64,000 nucleotides of DNA from Bolinopsis microptera. Taxonomy: Eukaryota > Ctenophora > Tentaculata > Lobata > Bolinopsidae. Positions 1 through 13,500 of this stretch are shown here, one piece after another. A program made the position numbers and the translations under genes. The notes under the pieces are model-generated. The model saw only the letters and a program-made list of their open reading frames with translations, was not told the origin of the DNA and did not search any database. Each line of letters starts with the position of its first letter. The stretch's first letter is position 1. Location: contig NC_087073.1 in the NCBI RefSeq assembly GCF_026151205.1, forward strand, positions 1 to 64,000, given 5' to 3'.

Positions 1-1524
1 GGGACACCCCCTTAACTTCAAATTGCCAGAAAGAAATCTCGTTAGAATTTCCATTTCTCATTGCCAGAATTAATTCATGAAAGAAATTTTCCGAAAAATT
101 TTACCGAACGTCTTTTCTCTACATTCTCTACAGTCCCTTTTCGGAGCACCACTTGCTCTTATCTGAGTGTCCGTTATAAATAACTTAAATAAGTTACGAC
201 ACTGGCTTGAACGAAGGGCACAGTCATCATCACTAAGGTGATCACTGATCACTTCAGTAGTTACCATGGTTACTACTAGTTACCATGGTAACTACTAAGG
301 TGATCAGTGATTACCTTAGTAGTTACCATGGTTTAGTGACGACATATCAGCTCAGTCTTCCTTTCAAAGTGATAGTTACGTCATAGTGACGACATATCTC
401 GTTAAAGTCCTTTCAAAGTGATATCAGTACCAAAATAGTGTAAAATATGTCCTCTATGTAACCATGAGACGCCATAATTTAATCAAGCAGTTACAAATTA
501 AAACAGTTTTACAACACCCTGTTGTCGTAACATTGTCGTGTAACTATGGTAACTAGGTGTATCATAACTATCATAACTATCTTAACTAGACGCTACTATG
601 ATTGCCCTGAATTGCTGATTTCATTATCGCCAATATTCGCTACAAAATTCCTGTGCAATCAGACAAATCACACCTTACTAGACTCAAGGACGCTAAAATA
701 AAATTCTCAATATTATCTCTCTTTTTTAAGTACTTAAGTATTAGACTATTAGGGCTACAAAATTAAAATAAATTAAGAAAAGGACAAATTCACACAGTAC
801 TCCCAGCTCCGTTCACACTTTACCAACTTGGAAACATCAACAAGTCTCTAGACTGACAAATGCTTATTATATGCTATTATATGCTATTATTTGCTATTAT
901 ATGCTATTATATGCTATTATATGCTATTATATGTAGTTATGTGCTCCCTATTATATACCCTATCTGGTATCCCACCTATGTCAGTAGAACTTAGTGCTGT
1001 CTTGTCAACAGCACTGTATAACAATATTGATAGTCATTTCCTTGGCATGCTACGACGATACTGTTTTTTGTCCTTATAACGTACATACTAAAAGTAAAAT
1101 TGTCTCTTCAGAAAATTCACACACTCCACCAGATTGTTCTTCAGTATCTCCCCGAATATAACTCTTACGTGTTGCTAGGTCACGTGTTGCTAGGTTACGT
1201 TTTGACATTCCTTCCGTTTGTATGTACTTCCTCTGAAAGTGGGTGTGTCAGCCCTCAAATGTTACATTGTGTATTCGTGATCGTTTGTATTGCATTTTTT
1301 GGGGATTAGGACATGATTTGATATAAATAATATTCAATGTTCTGACGCAGGGGTACACTACACCACTGTTCTGACGTTTTTGTAGCGTAAATTTAGTTCA
1401 GTTATTTGTGTCAACACATCATTCTGCCAAGAATTGCGTATTTAGGCTCTTTGATGATTTTGAATTGTATTAATTAGTTGGATTTGTGTCGTAGGTTTTT
1501 ATTTTCAGTAGTTTTTATTTGTAG
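1..1524. other. Upstream stretch with short palindromes and a microsatellite
   Basis: Near 200-330 bp there are interleaved inverted copies of GTAGTTACCATGG and AAGGTGATCACTGATCAC. At 330-425 a partly duplicated segment carries TAGTGACGACATATC. An ATGCTATTAT microsatellite spans about 861-930. No gene was recognised. Confidence 0.6.
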
Positions 1525-1586
1525 CAGCAATGCCTGAGAGATGGTCGACTGTTTTAAGAGCCGTTCGCTTCATACTTTATTCAAAG
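1525..1586 (+). CDS. Possible upstream formin exon
   Basis: The exon reads AMPERWSTVLRAVRFILYSK and ends at a donor AAG|GTAATC in phase 0. Its acceptor is a tandem TAGCAG, so splicing at either AG keeps the frame. No array lies inside it. Assignment to the formin rests only on strand, position and phase; I did not recognise the peptide as a known FHOD segment. Confidence 0.4.
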
Positions 1587-4500
1587 GTAATCAATATTTT
1601 GAATTTATTTTGTAGTGACGTTTTCGTGCACTTTCTCTTTTTAAAACGTCTGTCTTAGTCAAAGTTCCCTGTCTTCCAAGAAAATTTGCTTTGTTACTCT
1701 CTGTCATGTTTCGAACAAATAATTTGATTTAATTTTTTACTTATTTCTTTTTAACGGACCAACTTAACAAAAAATTTATATTTTCCGTTACAGGAATTTA
1801 AGCTCGGCACTTGTCAGGTGTTAACTTGGTATTCGTTCCAGGCACAACCAAAGGCTGAGGACTACTAGTTACCATAGTTACACTACTAGTTACCATAGTT
1901 ACACTACTAGTTACCATAGTTACACTACTAGTTACCATAGTTACACTACTAGTTACCATAGCTACACTACTAGTTACCATAGTTACCAGGCATGGCTCCA
2001 GCTGATTATTCTTGGGGGGGGGGGGGGGGGGGCTAGGGGGCGGAGACCCTTTCTGAGGGGGGTCTAGGGGGGCTAAGCCCCCCGGAAAATTTTGCCTTTT
2101 TAGAAGCTAATAACCTTACCAGAAAGTGTCTGAATTAACTTGTTGAGTTCAATAAAACATAATGTTTTAAATGTGAAAATAAAGGTACAAATATTTTAAT
2201 AACAATTAAAACATAATTGACACTGGGACTGTTCAATTCAACACAACTCAGCGGTTACTCTCAGCAAATTTGTCAATAATAACAGCAATGTCTATAATTT
2301 AAAATTTTTTAGAAAAAAAACCTGAAAAATCTTTAAAATTTGCTGATTTTAGCGTAAAATTGCCCTCAAATTAATTTTTGGGATTTTTTTCTGGGGGGGG
2401 TGCGCACCCCCCCCCCCCCCCGCAGCCCCCCTGTGGAGCCATGCCTGATAGTTACACTACTAGTTACCATAGTTACACTACTAGTTACCATAGTTACACT
2501 ACTAGTTACCATAGTTACACTACTAGTTACCATAGTTACACTACTAGTTACCATAGTTACACTACTAGTTACCATAGTTACACTACTAGTTACCATAGTT
2601 ACACTACTAGTTACCATAGTTACACTACAAGTTACCATAGTTACACTACTAGTTACCATAGTTACACTACTAGTTACCATAGTTACACTACTAGTTACCA
2701 TAGTTACACTACTAGTTACCATAGTTACACTACTAGTTACCTTAGTTACACTACTAGTTACCATAGTTACACTACTAGTTACCATAGTTACACTACTAGT
2801 TACCATAGTTACACTACTAGTTACCATAGTTACACTACAAGTTACCACAGTTACACTACTAGTTACCACAGTTACACTACTAGTTACCACAGTTACACTA
2901 CTAGTTACCACAGTTACACTACTAGTTACCATGGTTACACTACTAGTTACCCTGGTTACACTACTAGTTACCACAGTTACACTACTAGTTACCACAGTTA
3001 CACTACTAGTTACCATAGTTACACTACTAGTTACCATAGTTACACTACTAGTTACCATAGTTACACTACTAGTTACCATAGTTACACTACTAGTTACCAT
3101 AGTTACACTACTAGTTACCATAGTTACACTACTAGTTACCATAGTTACACTACTAGTTACCATAGTTACACTACTAGTTACCATAGTTACACTACTAGTT
3201 ACCATAGTTACACTACTAGTTACCATAGTTACACTACTAGTTACCATAGTTACACTACTAGTTACCATAGTTACACTACTAGTTACCATAGTTACACTAC
3301 TAGTTACCATAGTTACACTACTAGTTACCATAGTTACACTACTAGTTACCATAGTTACACTACTAGTTACCATAGTTACACTACTAGTTACCATAGTTAC
3401 ACTACTAGTTACCATAGTTACACTACTAGTTACCATAGTTACACTACTAGTTACCATAGTTACACTACTAGTTACCATAGTTACACTACTAGTTACCATA
3501 GTTACACTACTAGTTACCATAGTTACACTACTAGTTACCATAGTTACACTACTAGTTACCATAGTTACACTACTAGTTACCATAGTTACACTACTAGTTA
3601 CCATAGTTACACTACTAGTTACCATAGTTACACTACTAGTTACCATAGTTACACTACTAGTTACCATAGTTACACTACTAGTTACCATAGTTACACTACT
3701 AGTTACCATAGTTACACTACTAGTTACCATAGTTACACTACTAGTTACCATAGTTACACTACTAGTTACCATAGTTACACTACTAGTTACCATAGTTACA
3801 CTACTAGTTACCATAGTTACACTACTAGTTACCATAGTTACACTACTAGTTACCATAGTTACACTACTAGTTACCATAGTTACACTACTAGTTACCATAG
3901 TTACACTACTAGTTACCATAGTTACACTACTAGTTACCATAGTTACACTACTAGTTACCATAGTTACACTACTAGTTACCATAGTTACACTACTAGTTAC
4001 CATAGTTACACTACTAGTTACCATAGTTACACTACTAGTTACCATAGTTACACTACTAGTTACCATAGTTACACTACTAGTTACCATAGTTACACTACTA
4101 GTTACCACAGTTACACTACTAGTTACCATAGTTACACTACTAGTTACCATAGGTTACACTACTAGTTACCATGGTTACACTACTAGTTACCACAGTTACA
4201 CTACTAGTTACCACAGTTACACTACTAGTTACCACAGTTACACTACTAGTTACCACAGTTACACTACTAGTTACCATAGTTACACTACTAGTTACCCTGG
4301 TTACACTACTAGTTACCATAGTTACACTACTAGTTACCCTGGTTACACTACTAGTTACCATAGTTACACTACTAGTTACCACAGTTACACTACTAGTTAC
4401 CCTGGTTACACTACTAGTTACCATAGTTACACTACTAGTTACCCTGGTTACACTACTAGTTACCCTAGTTACACTACTAGTTACCATAGTTACACTACTA

Positions 4501-7500
4501 GTTACCATAGTTACACTACTAGTTACCCTGGTTACACTACTAGTTACCATAGTTACACTACTAGTTACCATAGTTACACTACTAGTTACCATAGTTACAC
4601 TACTAGTTACCATAGTTACACTACTAGTTACCATAGTTACACTACTAGTTACCACACTACTAGTTACCATAGTTACACTACTAGTTACCATAGTTACACT
4701 ACTAGTTACCACACTACTAGTTACCATAGTTACACTACTAGTTACCATAGTTACACTACTAGTTACCATAGCTACACTACTAGTTACCATAGTTACACTA
4801 CTAGTTACCACACTACTAGTTACCATAGTTACACTACTAGTTACCATAGTTACACTACTAGTTACCATAGTTACACTACTAGTTACCACACTACTAGTTA
4901 CCATAGTTACACTACTAGTTACCATAGCTACACTACTAGTTACCATAGTTACACTACTAGTTACCACACTACTAGTTACCATAGTTACACTACTAGTTAC
5001 CATAGTTACACTACTAGTTACCATAGTTACACTACTAGTTACCATAGTTACACTACTAGTTACCACACTACTTACAGGCACAACTAAAGGCGGAGGATGA
5101 TGAAAACAGTGATCCAACAGATAACAGTATGCCCGACAGAACCAAAAAGAATAGACGTCAAAGCGCGGTCACTGACCATGGGGTATGTTTAAGGGTCCAT
5201 TTGGGCATTAGGGGTTTCATTATTATTGTTCTTTTGTTTTAACCTGTTGAGGTGGAGTGTGTTCTCCCAAAACGGTTGGAGAGATGATAATTTTGCGGCT
5301 TTTTTACAATTTTCTAACTTTGTCTAGCTGAGTGAATCGTTAAGTCGGGTTCTTTCCGTTCTTCTAACACCAGCAACTGAACAAATTAGTAAATAAGTAC
5401 ACTCATCAGCTGTAACAGTAACCACCCTCAGTCGAACCTACAGAATATAAACGCACACGCAGCCAACATTAGGAACCAGGAAGCAGAGTTGGGGGTATCC
5501 GAGGAGGAGGAGGTTATGATCGCCCCCATGATCGTGGAGAATGGGGGAGGGGATAACAATTGGTCCAAACAGGCTCAGATCATGGACTCTAACATGGGTA
5601 AATATACATTATACATTATACATTATACATTATACATTATACAACTCTAACATGGGTAATTTTAGTGTTCAATCCAACTCTAACATGGGTAATTTTAGTG
5701 TTCAATCCAACTTTAACATGGGTAATTTTAGTGTTCAATCCAACTTTAACATGGGTAATTTTAGTGTTCAATCCAACTCTAACATGGGTAATTTTAGTGT
5801 TCAATCCAACTTTAACATGGGTAATTTTAGTGTTCAATCCAACTTTAACATGGGTAATTTTAGTGTTCAATCCAACTCTAACATGGGTAATTTTAGTGTT
5901 CAATCCAACTCTAACATGGGTAATTTTAGTGTTCAATCCAACTCTAACATGGGTAATTTTAGTGTTCAATCCAACTTTTCTGTCATTTTCGCGCTTAAAT
6001 CTTAATTCAAGTGTAGATGTTTTTCGTTTTACCGCAATCATTAGAATCATAGTTACACTACTAGTTACCATAGTTACACTATTAGAATCGTACGTTGAAA
6101 TTTGTCTTGCAGTATTCGGAAAGGATGAGCATCAGCCTCGATATTTTTCGTTATTTGGCACTCTGTCAGAATATCCGTATAACACTGGGAGGATGACGTT
6201 TCATCTACATTTACTGTCAAGATTCAAGGATTTTACTTTGATCAGGCCGTCCATACTGCCGGATACCACATATAATGGCAAGACACTGTAAAAAGTCAAG
6301 GTTGTGCATTCGAGTTTACTCCCTGAATTGTTCAAATAGTTTGCCGTTTGAATTCAGCCGGCCGTACAAAGATCTGAAATAAAATCCTGCTGTAGAATGT
6401 AGCGAGATATTGTGTATATACCATCGATCTGTCAAGGTGTCATTGGTCGTTACTCCTGTGTCTTGTAAAATTACCGTACCAAGTTAAATCTCAACACTTC
6501 CATTTAGTTTATACAATGTTTTGACTCATATCATCTTGTAGTTCCCCCACCACCGCCTCTAAACTCATATCATCTTGTAGTTCCCCCACCACCACCTCTA
6601 AACTCATATCATCTTGTAGTTCCCCCACCACCACCTCTAAACTCATATCATCTTGTAGTTCCCCCACCACCGCCTCTAAACTCATATCATCTTGTAGTTC
6701 CCCCACCACCACCTCTAAACTCATATCATCTTGTAGTTCCCCCACCACCGCCTCTAAACTCATATCATCTTGTAGTTCCCCCACCACCAGCCTCTAAACT
6801 CATATCATCTTGTAGTTCCCCCACCACCACCTCTAAACTCATATCATCTTGTAGTTCCACCACCACCACCTCTAAACTCATATCATCTTGTAGTTCCACC
6901 ACCACCACCTCTAAACTCATATCATCTTGTAGTTCCACCACCACCACCTCTAAACTCATATCATCTTGTAGTTCCACCACCACCACCTCTAAACTCATAT
7001 CATCTTGTAGTTCCCCCACCACCACCTCTAAACTCATATCATCTTGTAGTTCCCCCACCACCGCCTCTAAACTCATATCATCTTGTAGTTCCCCCACCAC
7101 CACCTCTAAACTCATATCATCTTGTAGTTCCCCCACCACCACCTCTAAACTCATATCATCTTGTAGTTCCACCACCACCACCTCTAAACTCATATCATCT
7201 TGTAGTTCCACCACCACCACCTCTAAACTCATATCATCTTGTAGTTCCCCCACCACCACCTCTAAACTCATATCATCTTGTAGTTCCACCACCACCACCT
7301 CTAAACTCATATCATCTTGTAGTTCCACCACCACCACCGCCTCTAAACTCATATCATCTTGTAGTTCCACCACCACCACCTCTAAACTCATATCATCTTG
7401 TAGTTCCACCACCACCACCTCTAAACTCATATCATCTTGTAGTTCCTCCACCACCACCTCTAAACTCATATCATCTTGTAGTTCCTCCACCACCACCTCA

Positions 7501-10500
7501 AAAGACGGACGCTGCTCGGATCGCTATGATACAAGAGAGGCGGGAAAAGGCAGAGAAACGTTTGCGGAGGCGAAGAACAATCCTCAACATCAAGTCTGAT
7601 GATGATAAGAAGCATAGAGATGATAGAAGTAGGTTTAAAACCAAGGACCACTGTGACACTGTGACACTGTGACACTGTGACACAGAGAGAGGTGACTTGT
7701 TTGTACCACTACTGACAGATACTACTGATGTTACATAGAGATGATAGAAGTAGGTTTAAAACCAAGGACCACTGTGACACTGTGACACTGTGACACTGTG
7801 ACACTGTGACACTGTGACACTGTGACACTGTGACACTGTGACACAGAGAGAGGTGACTTGTTTGTACCACTACTGACAGATACTACCATTCAATAGATCA
7901 ACAGGAATAGGTGTTAATGAGGACTGGAATGCGTTGGTATCATCACGTGATGCGTTCTCTCTTTTTAGCTCCAGTTGACTGACAAACAGCTGACAGACTT
8001 AACAGTAAACATAGGAGGAATTTAGTGTTTCTTATAGGTCCCATATTGTACTATGATTATTGTATGATTATTGTAGTAACCCCCCCCCCCCCCCCTTAAA
8101 CTCACCCTCCCCCCCTTAAACTCACCCTCACCTCCCCCCTTAAACTCACCCTCCCCCCTTAAACTCACCCTCACCTCCCCCCTTAAACTCACCCCCCCCC
8201 CTTAAACTCACCCTCACCTCCCCCCCTTAAACTCACCATCACCCCTCCCCTTAAACTCACCCTCACCCCCCCCTTAAACTCACCCCCCCCCCTTAAACTC
8301 ACCCTCCCCCCCTTAAACTCACCCTCACCCCCTCCCCTTAAACTCACCCTCCCCCCCTCTTAAACTCACCCCCCCCCTCTTAAACTCACCCTCCCCCCCT
8401 CTTAAACTCACCCCCCCCCCCTTTAAACTCACCCCCCCCCCCTTAAACTCACCCTCACCTCCCCCCCTTAAACTCACCATCACCCCCCCCCCCTTAAACT
8501 CACCCTCACCTCCCCCCCCCTTAAACTCACCATCACCCCCCCCCCCCTTAAACTCACCCTCACCCCCCCTTAAACTCACCCCCCCTTAAACTCACCCCCC
8601 CTCTTAAACTCACCCCCCCCCCCCCTTAAACTCACCCCCCCCCCCCCCCCCCCTTAAACTCACCCCCCCCCCCCCCCTTTAAACTCACCCCCCCCCCCCC
8701 CCCTTAAACTCACCCCCACCTCAGTTGGTCGTCAGTTTGAGGAGGTGGTCCGAGCAACTCAGAAACAGCACAAGGGCGACCTTCCGGAGAAAGACAGCGA
8801 GATTCTCAAAAATTCAAACAATAATAGTTGGTCCAGACTTAAAAACAAGATTGATGTTATCAAAAACATGAGAAAATCTGAACCTATTGATACTGGCAGA
8901 ATAATTGACGAGGTTTTCATTAAATTTAAATGTTTAGCGCTTTCATATATTCTGCTGGAGCATTCTGCCTGGTTAAGGTCAATTACCCGTTTTCGGTAAT
9001 GAATTAAACTAAAGTTAACTTAAAAGTTAACAATTTCTCTGCTTGTTAGTTATATATACCCTTCACAGAAGCCGGAAGTGGTAAACGAGAAGTGCATATT
9101 AGAAGAAGAGGATGAGGAAGTGATCCCTTCCTTCGACCCAGCCAGTCTCAGTCGACCTACCACTTTCAATATTTCGAACAGCTCGTTTGCTATCAAACGA
9201 CATAACTTTGCAGACTTATCGGATAAAGACGATATTAATGTCAAAAGGGTTATAGAAACCAGACCAGTTCAGCCTGTAGCACCTGCCCCTGGTGCACCAC
9301 CAGCTCCAAGACCACCTGGTGCGCCCCCAGCTCCAAGACCACCTGGAGCACCTCCTGCCCCTCCACCACCTCCCGGTGCCCCTCCTGCACCCAGACTTCC
9401 AGGCGCTCCTCCCCTGCCTCCTGCCCCTCGACCACCTGGTGCCCCTCCTGCCCCTCGACCTCCTGGTGCACCACCAGCACCTCGACCACCTGGTGCCCCG
9501 CCAGCACCTCGACCACCTGGTGCAGCACCTCGACCTCCTGGTGCCCCGCCAGCCCCTCGACCACCTGGTGCCCCTCCAGCACCTCGACCACCTGGTGCCC
9601 CTCGAGCTCCTGGCGCCCCGCCAGTCCCAGGTTCTAAATCAGACGGCGTCTCAGCCATGCGAAAAGTTGCTAACAAAAAAGATTTAGTAAAAGTTTTCTG
9701 GTCTAAGGTTAATCTAAATAAAACGACTGGACTGCCGCCTACCATTCCGGGTTACGCCGCCTCGAAAATAGAGTGAGTTTGATGCTTAGTTGTAGTGAAC
9801 GCTGAATTTAGTCGTACAGAACGTACGTTCCAATCATTTTGTAGCGAACGTTTGTGAACGTTAGTGAACGTTAGTCGATATTTTGATAATTTTTCCGATA
9901 GTTTTTAACTTTAAAATATGAAATTTTCTGAACACAAATTTGACAGATTAGATGACATTTTTGCCCACAAACCAATTAGTCAGTTAATTGATGATGGTAT
10001 GAAACCAAATTGGGGTACTGGAAGTCAAAATCCCGAATAAAATTGTAAAATCATATATTCCAAATCTCTGTCCCATTTTCAGTTTTTGAAAATGAAATTT
10101 CCAGGACCGAAATTATACAGTTTTTACTGAATTTCTCACCTGCAACCAATTAATAAGTCAACTATAGATGGCATATGACACGATTGAGGTGCTGGAAGTT
10201 TGATATCGGTCGGAGGAAGCCCACAGCAGAAAGCTTAAGAAAACGAAAAGTTGTATTTTCAAAATTCTGTCCCATTTTCAAATATGAAATTTTCTGAACA
10301 CAAATTTGACAGATTAGATGACATTTTTGCCCACAAACCAATTAGTCAGTTAATTTTCGCTTTTTAAGCTTTCTGCCGCAGTGGGCTTCCTCCGACCGAT
10401 ATCATAAACTTCCAACACCTCAATTGTGTCATATGCCATCTATGACTATAGTTGACTTACTAATTGGTTGCGGGTGTGAAATTCAGTAAAAACTGTAAAA

Positions 10501-13500
10501 TTTCGGTCCTGGAAATTTTAATTTCATAATAGCAATTAACGTTCCTTATGTTCCGAACGTTAAAATCTTTTAGCGAACGCGTTCACAAACTATTTTTAGT
10601 GAACGTTCCGTACGTTCACTACAACTAAGGTTTGATGAGTACCTTGTCATTGTGCAATTTATTGAGTTATAACGTTTTCATTTCTTCATTTGATTTTTTT
10701 CCCTACTCTTGCCGAAGGCAAAAAGATCGTAGGGAATAAGTAATCGGGTTTGGATATATGAGGTGGCCCGATGGACCTGCGATGATGACAAAAGTCTGCT
10801 CCTTCGAAATATAGACCACTCCCCTATAATTAAGTGTATAGGAAGCGTCTGTTATGCTGCGCGCGACGCTAGCCATGTGTTAATTAATTACAGTGAAATT
10901 CCTCCTTCGCAAAGTTATTTTCTGCAATTTTCTGGATTCATTTATTGTTGATGCGCGGCGCTGCATTGGTCAAATAAATCGTCAATTTTTACCATGCACG
11001 AATCCCACTCATTTATAAAAAACATAGTATGTAAATATGGTACACTTTTTTCCAGTCACACTTTTCACTCAAAAGAATTAATGGTACAAGTACATGGTAG
11101 AGAAAATTGATCGTGCGTGGTTTAACCGCGGCGAAATTCTTGTTATGGTAGTTTTTAAGTTTTGTTAAGGATTTCAAGTTCTGAACCTGTTTATATTCAG
11201 GTCTAAATCTATATGGAGGGAGCGCCCGGAGGTTAAGGTCGACTACGACCAACTCGCCGTTCTTTTCGCCAAAAAGAAGATAGAAACGAGTAAGTCCCTG
11301 GACACTGAAAAATCTACGGCGGCAAAGTTCATCAGAGTTCTGGAAGGCAACAGGTCCCGTACAGTAGGACTCCAGCTGCCTCATCTGCCAGCTGCTCGCC
11401 ACATCAAACAAGCTATCCTCAACATGGACACTTCCCACATCACTCGAGAGGGCATCAGTGTGAGCACCCACGTAACCAGTAGTAACTATTAGTAACCAGT
11501 AGTAACCAGTAGTAACCAGTAGTAACTATTAATAACCAGTAGTAACCAGTAGTAATCAGTAGTAACCAGTAGTAACCAGTAGTAACCGTGGTTTTCTTCA
11601 TTTCATTCAGTGCGTGTTGTGAGGCTGTGATTGATTATATTTTGCAAATGATACCAATGTCAAATACCGACCTCTTCAGTCGCTGGTTAAGTTGGTGCCA
11701 TCTGAAGAGGAAAAGAACCAGATAACCGAAGCCAAGTTGGCTAATCCCGACATTCCGCTTGCCAAAGAAGAAGAGTTCGTGTACACACTTTCAGTAATCC
11801 CTAATATTAGGAATAGGCTGAACATCTGGGCTTTCATGATCGACTTCGACGCTTTGGAAGACGAGGTACGCTAGAATCTTATCGGTAAATTGATTTATGA
11901 AGGAGCATTGACGTAATGTTCCGCTTCCCAAAATTCTGCAAAGTTTTAACCATGCTACAGATCAAGTGGTCCAAGTTAGTGTATTAATTGTATGATATGT
12001 ACTCTCAGGTAATTGGATTGATGCTTTTTATACAAAGTTAAAACAAATTCTGCATGTTGTGCATCCTGGGTTTGGACAGGATTTGCCCGCTCAATAAATG
12101 TAATGTATTTGTAGTGTTGTAGTGTTTGTAATTAGTTAATTACTGTCAGGTAGCGGACTATCTGATGGATCTGAAGGAATGCTGCTCGGAACTGAAATCT
12201 TGTAAAACACTGCATCTCATCATTAGTTACCTTCTGGAGATTGGCAACTTCCTCCGCCAGGTACACGCTCCTATTTTCCATAGCTCATTAGTGATTTAGT
12301 AGCGAATATGGTGGTAAACAAAAATAATAATCATAGGTATCATGTAACAAAAAGTGTGCGTCCACACGTGCAAACAGAAGATAAACTCATTCCTGCGCAG
12401 GAAACGTGTGACAGTCTCGAGTTGTAACCAGTAGTAACCAGTAGTAACCAGTAGTAACCACATAGTAACCACATAGTAACCACATAGTAACCACATTCCT
12501 CCGCAGGAAACGAGTGACGGTTTCGAGTTGTAACCAGTAGTAACCAGTAGTAACCAGTAGTAACCACATAGTAACCAGTAGTAACCACATAGTAACCACA
12601 TAGTAACCACATAGTAACCACATAGTAACCACATTCCTCCGCAGGAAACGAGTGACGGTTTCGAGCTGACGTTTCTGAGCAAAGTGGCGGACATCAAGGA
12701 CACAGTTAAAAAGCAAACCATGGTACACCACGTAGCCTGCATGATGCACCAGAACCACCCAACTCAGGGGGACCTGCACCGGGTAAAATAAAATATAATA
12801 ATACCTGGGGGGGGGGCTAAATATAATATTACCTGGGGGGGGGGGGGGGGGGGGCTAAATATAATATTACCTGGGGGGGGGGCTAAATATAATAATACCT
12901 GGGGGGGGGGGGGGGCTAAATATAATAATACCTGGGGGGGGGGGGGGCTAAATATAATAATACCTGGGGGAGGGGGGCTAAATATAATAATACATGGGGG
13001 GGGGGGGGCTAAATATAATAATACCTTTTGGGGGGGGGCTAAATATAATAATACATTGGGGGGGGGGGGCTAAATATAATAATACTTGGGGGGGGGGGGG
13101 GCTAAATATAATAATACTTGGGGGGGGGGGGGGGCTAAATATAATAATACATTGGGGGGGGGGGGCTAAATATAATAATACTTGGGGGGGGGGGGGGGGG
13201 GCTAAATATAATAATACATTGGGGGGGGGGCTAAATATGATAATACCTGGGGGGGGGGGGGGGCTAAATATAATAATACCTGTGGGGGGGCTGTTGAGTG
13301 CTGGGGGGGGGGGGGGGGGGGTCTGCTGACTGCTGAAGGGAGGGGGCTAAATATAATAATACCTTGGGGGGGGGGGCTGTTGAGTGCTGAGTCTGAGATG
13401 GCTCGCAGTCTGTCCTCGTAATACTCTGGCAACCCTTGCGGACAAATTTCGGTTACCACTTAGCAGTGTCCACCACTTACCAGTGTCCACCACTTTTTGG

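Noticed and set aside
2366-5117. ORFs of 300-900 residues on both strands of the 21-bp satellite
   Set aside because: The unit is a multiple of three and lacks stops in several frames on both strands. No start context, domain or non-repeat sequence supports a protein.
9250-9745. ORFs antisense to and out of frame with the FH1 exon
   Set aside because: They are shadows of the GC-rich proline-coding repeats; only the + frame joins in phase with FH2 exons.
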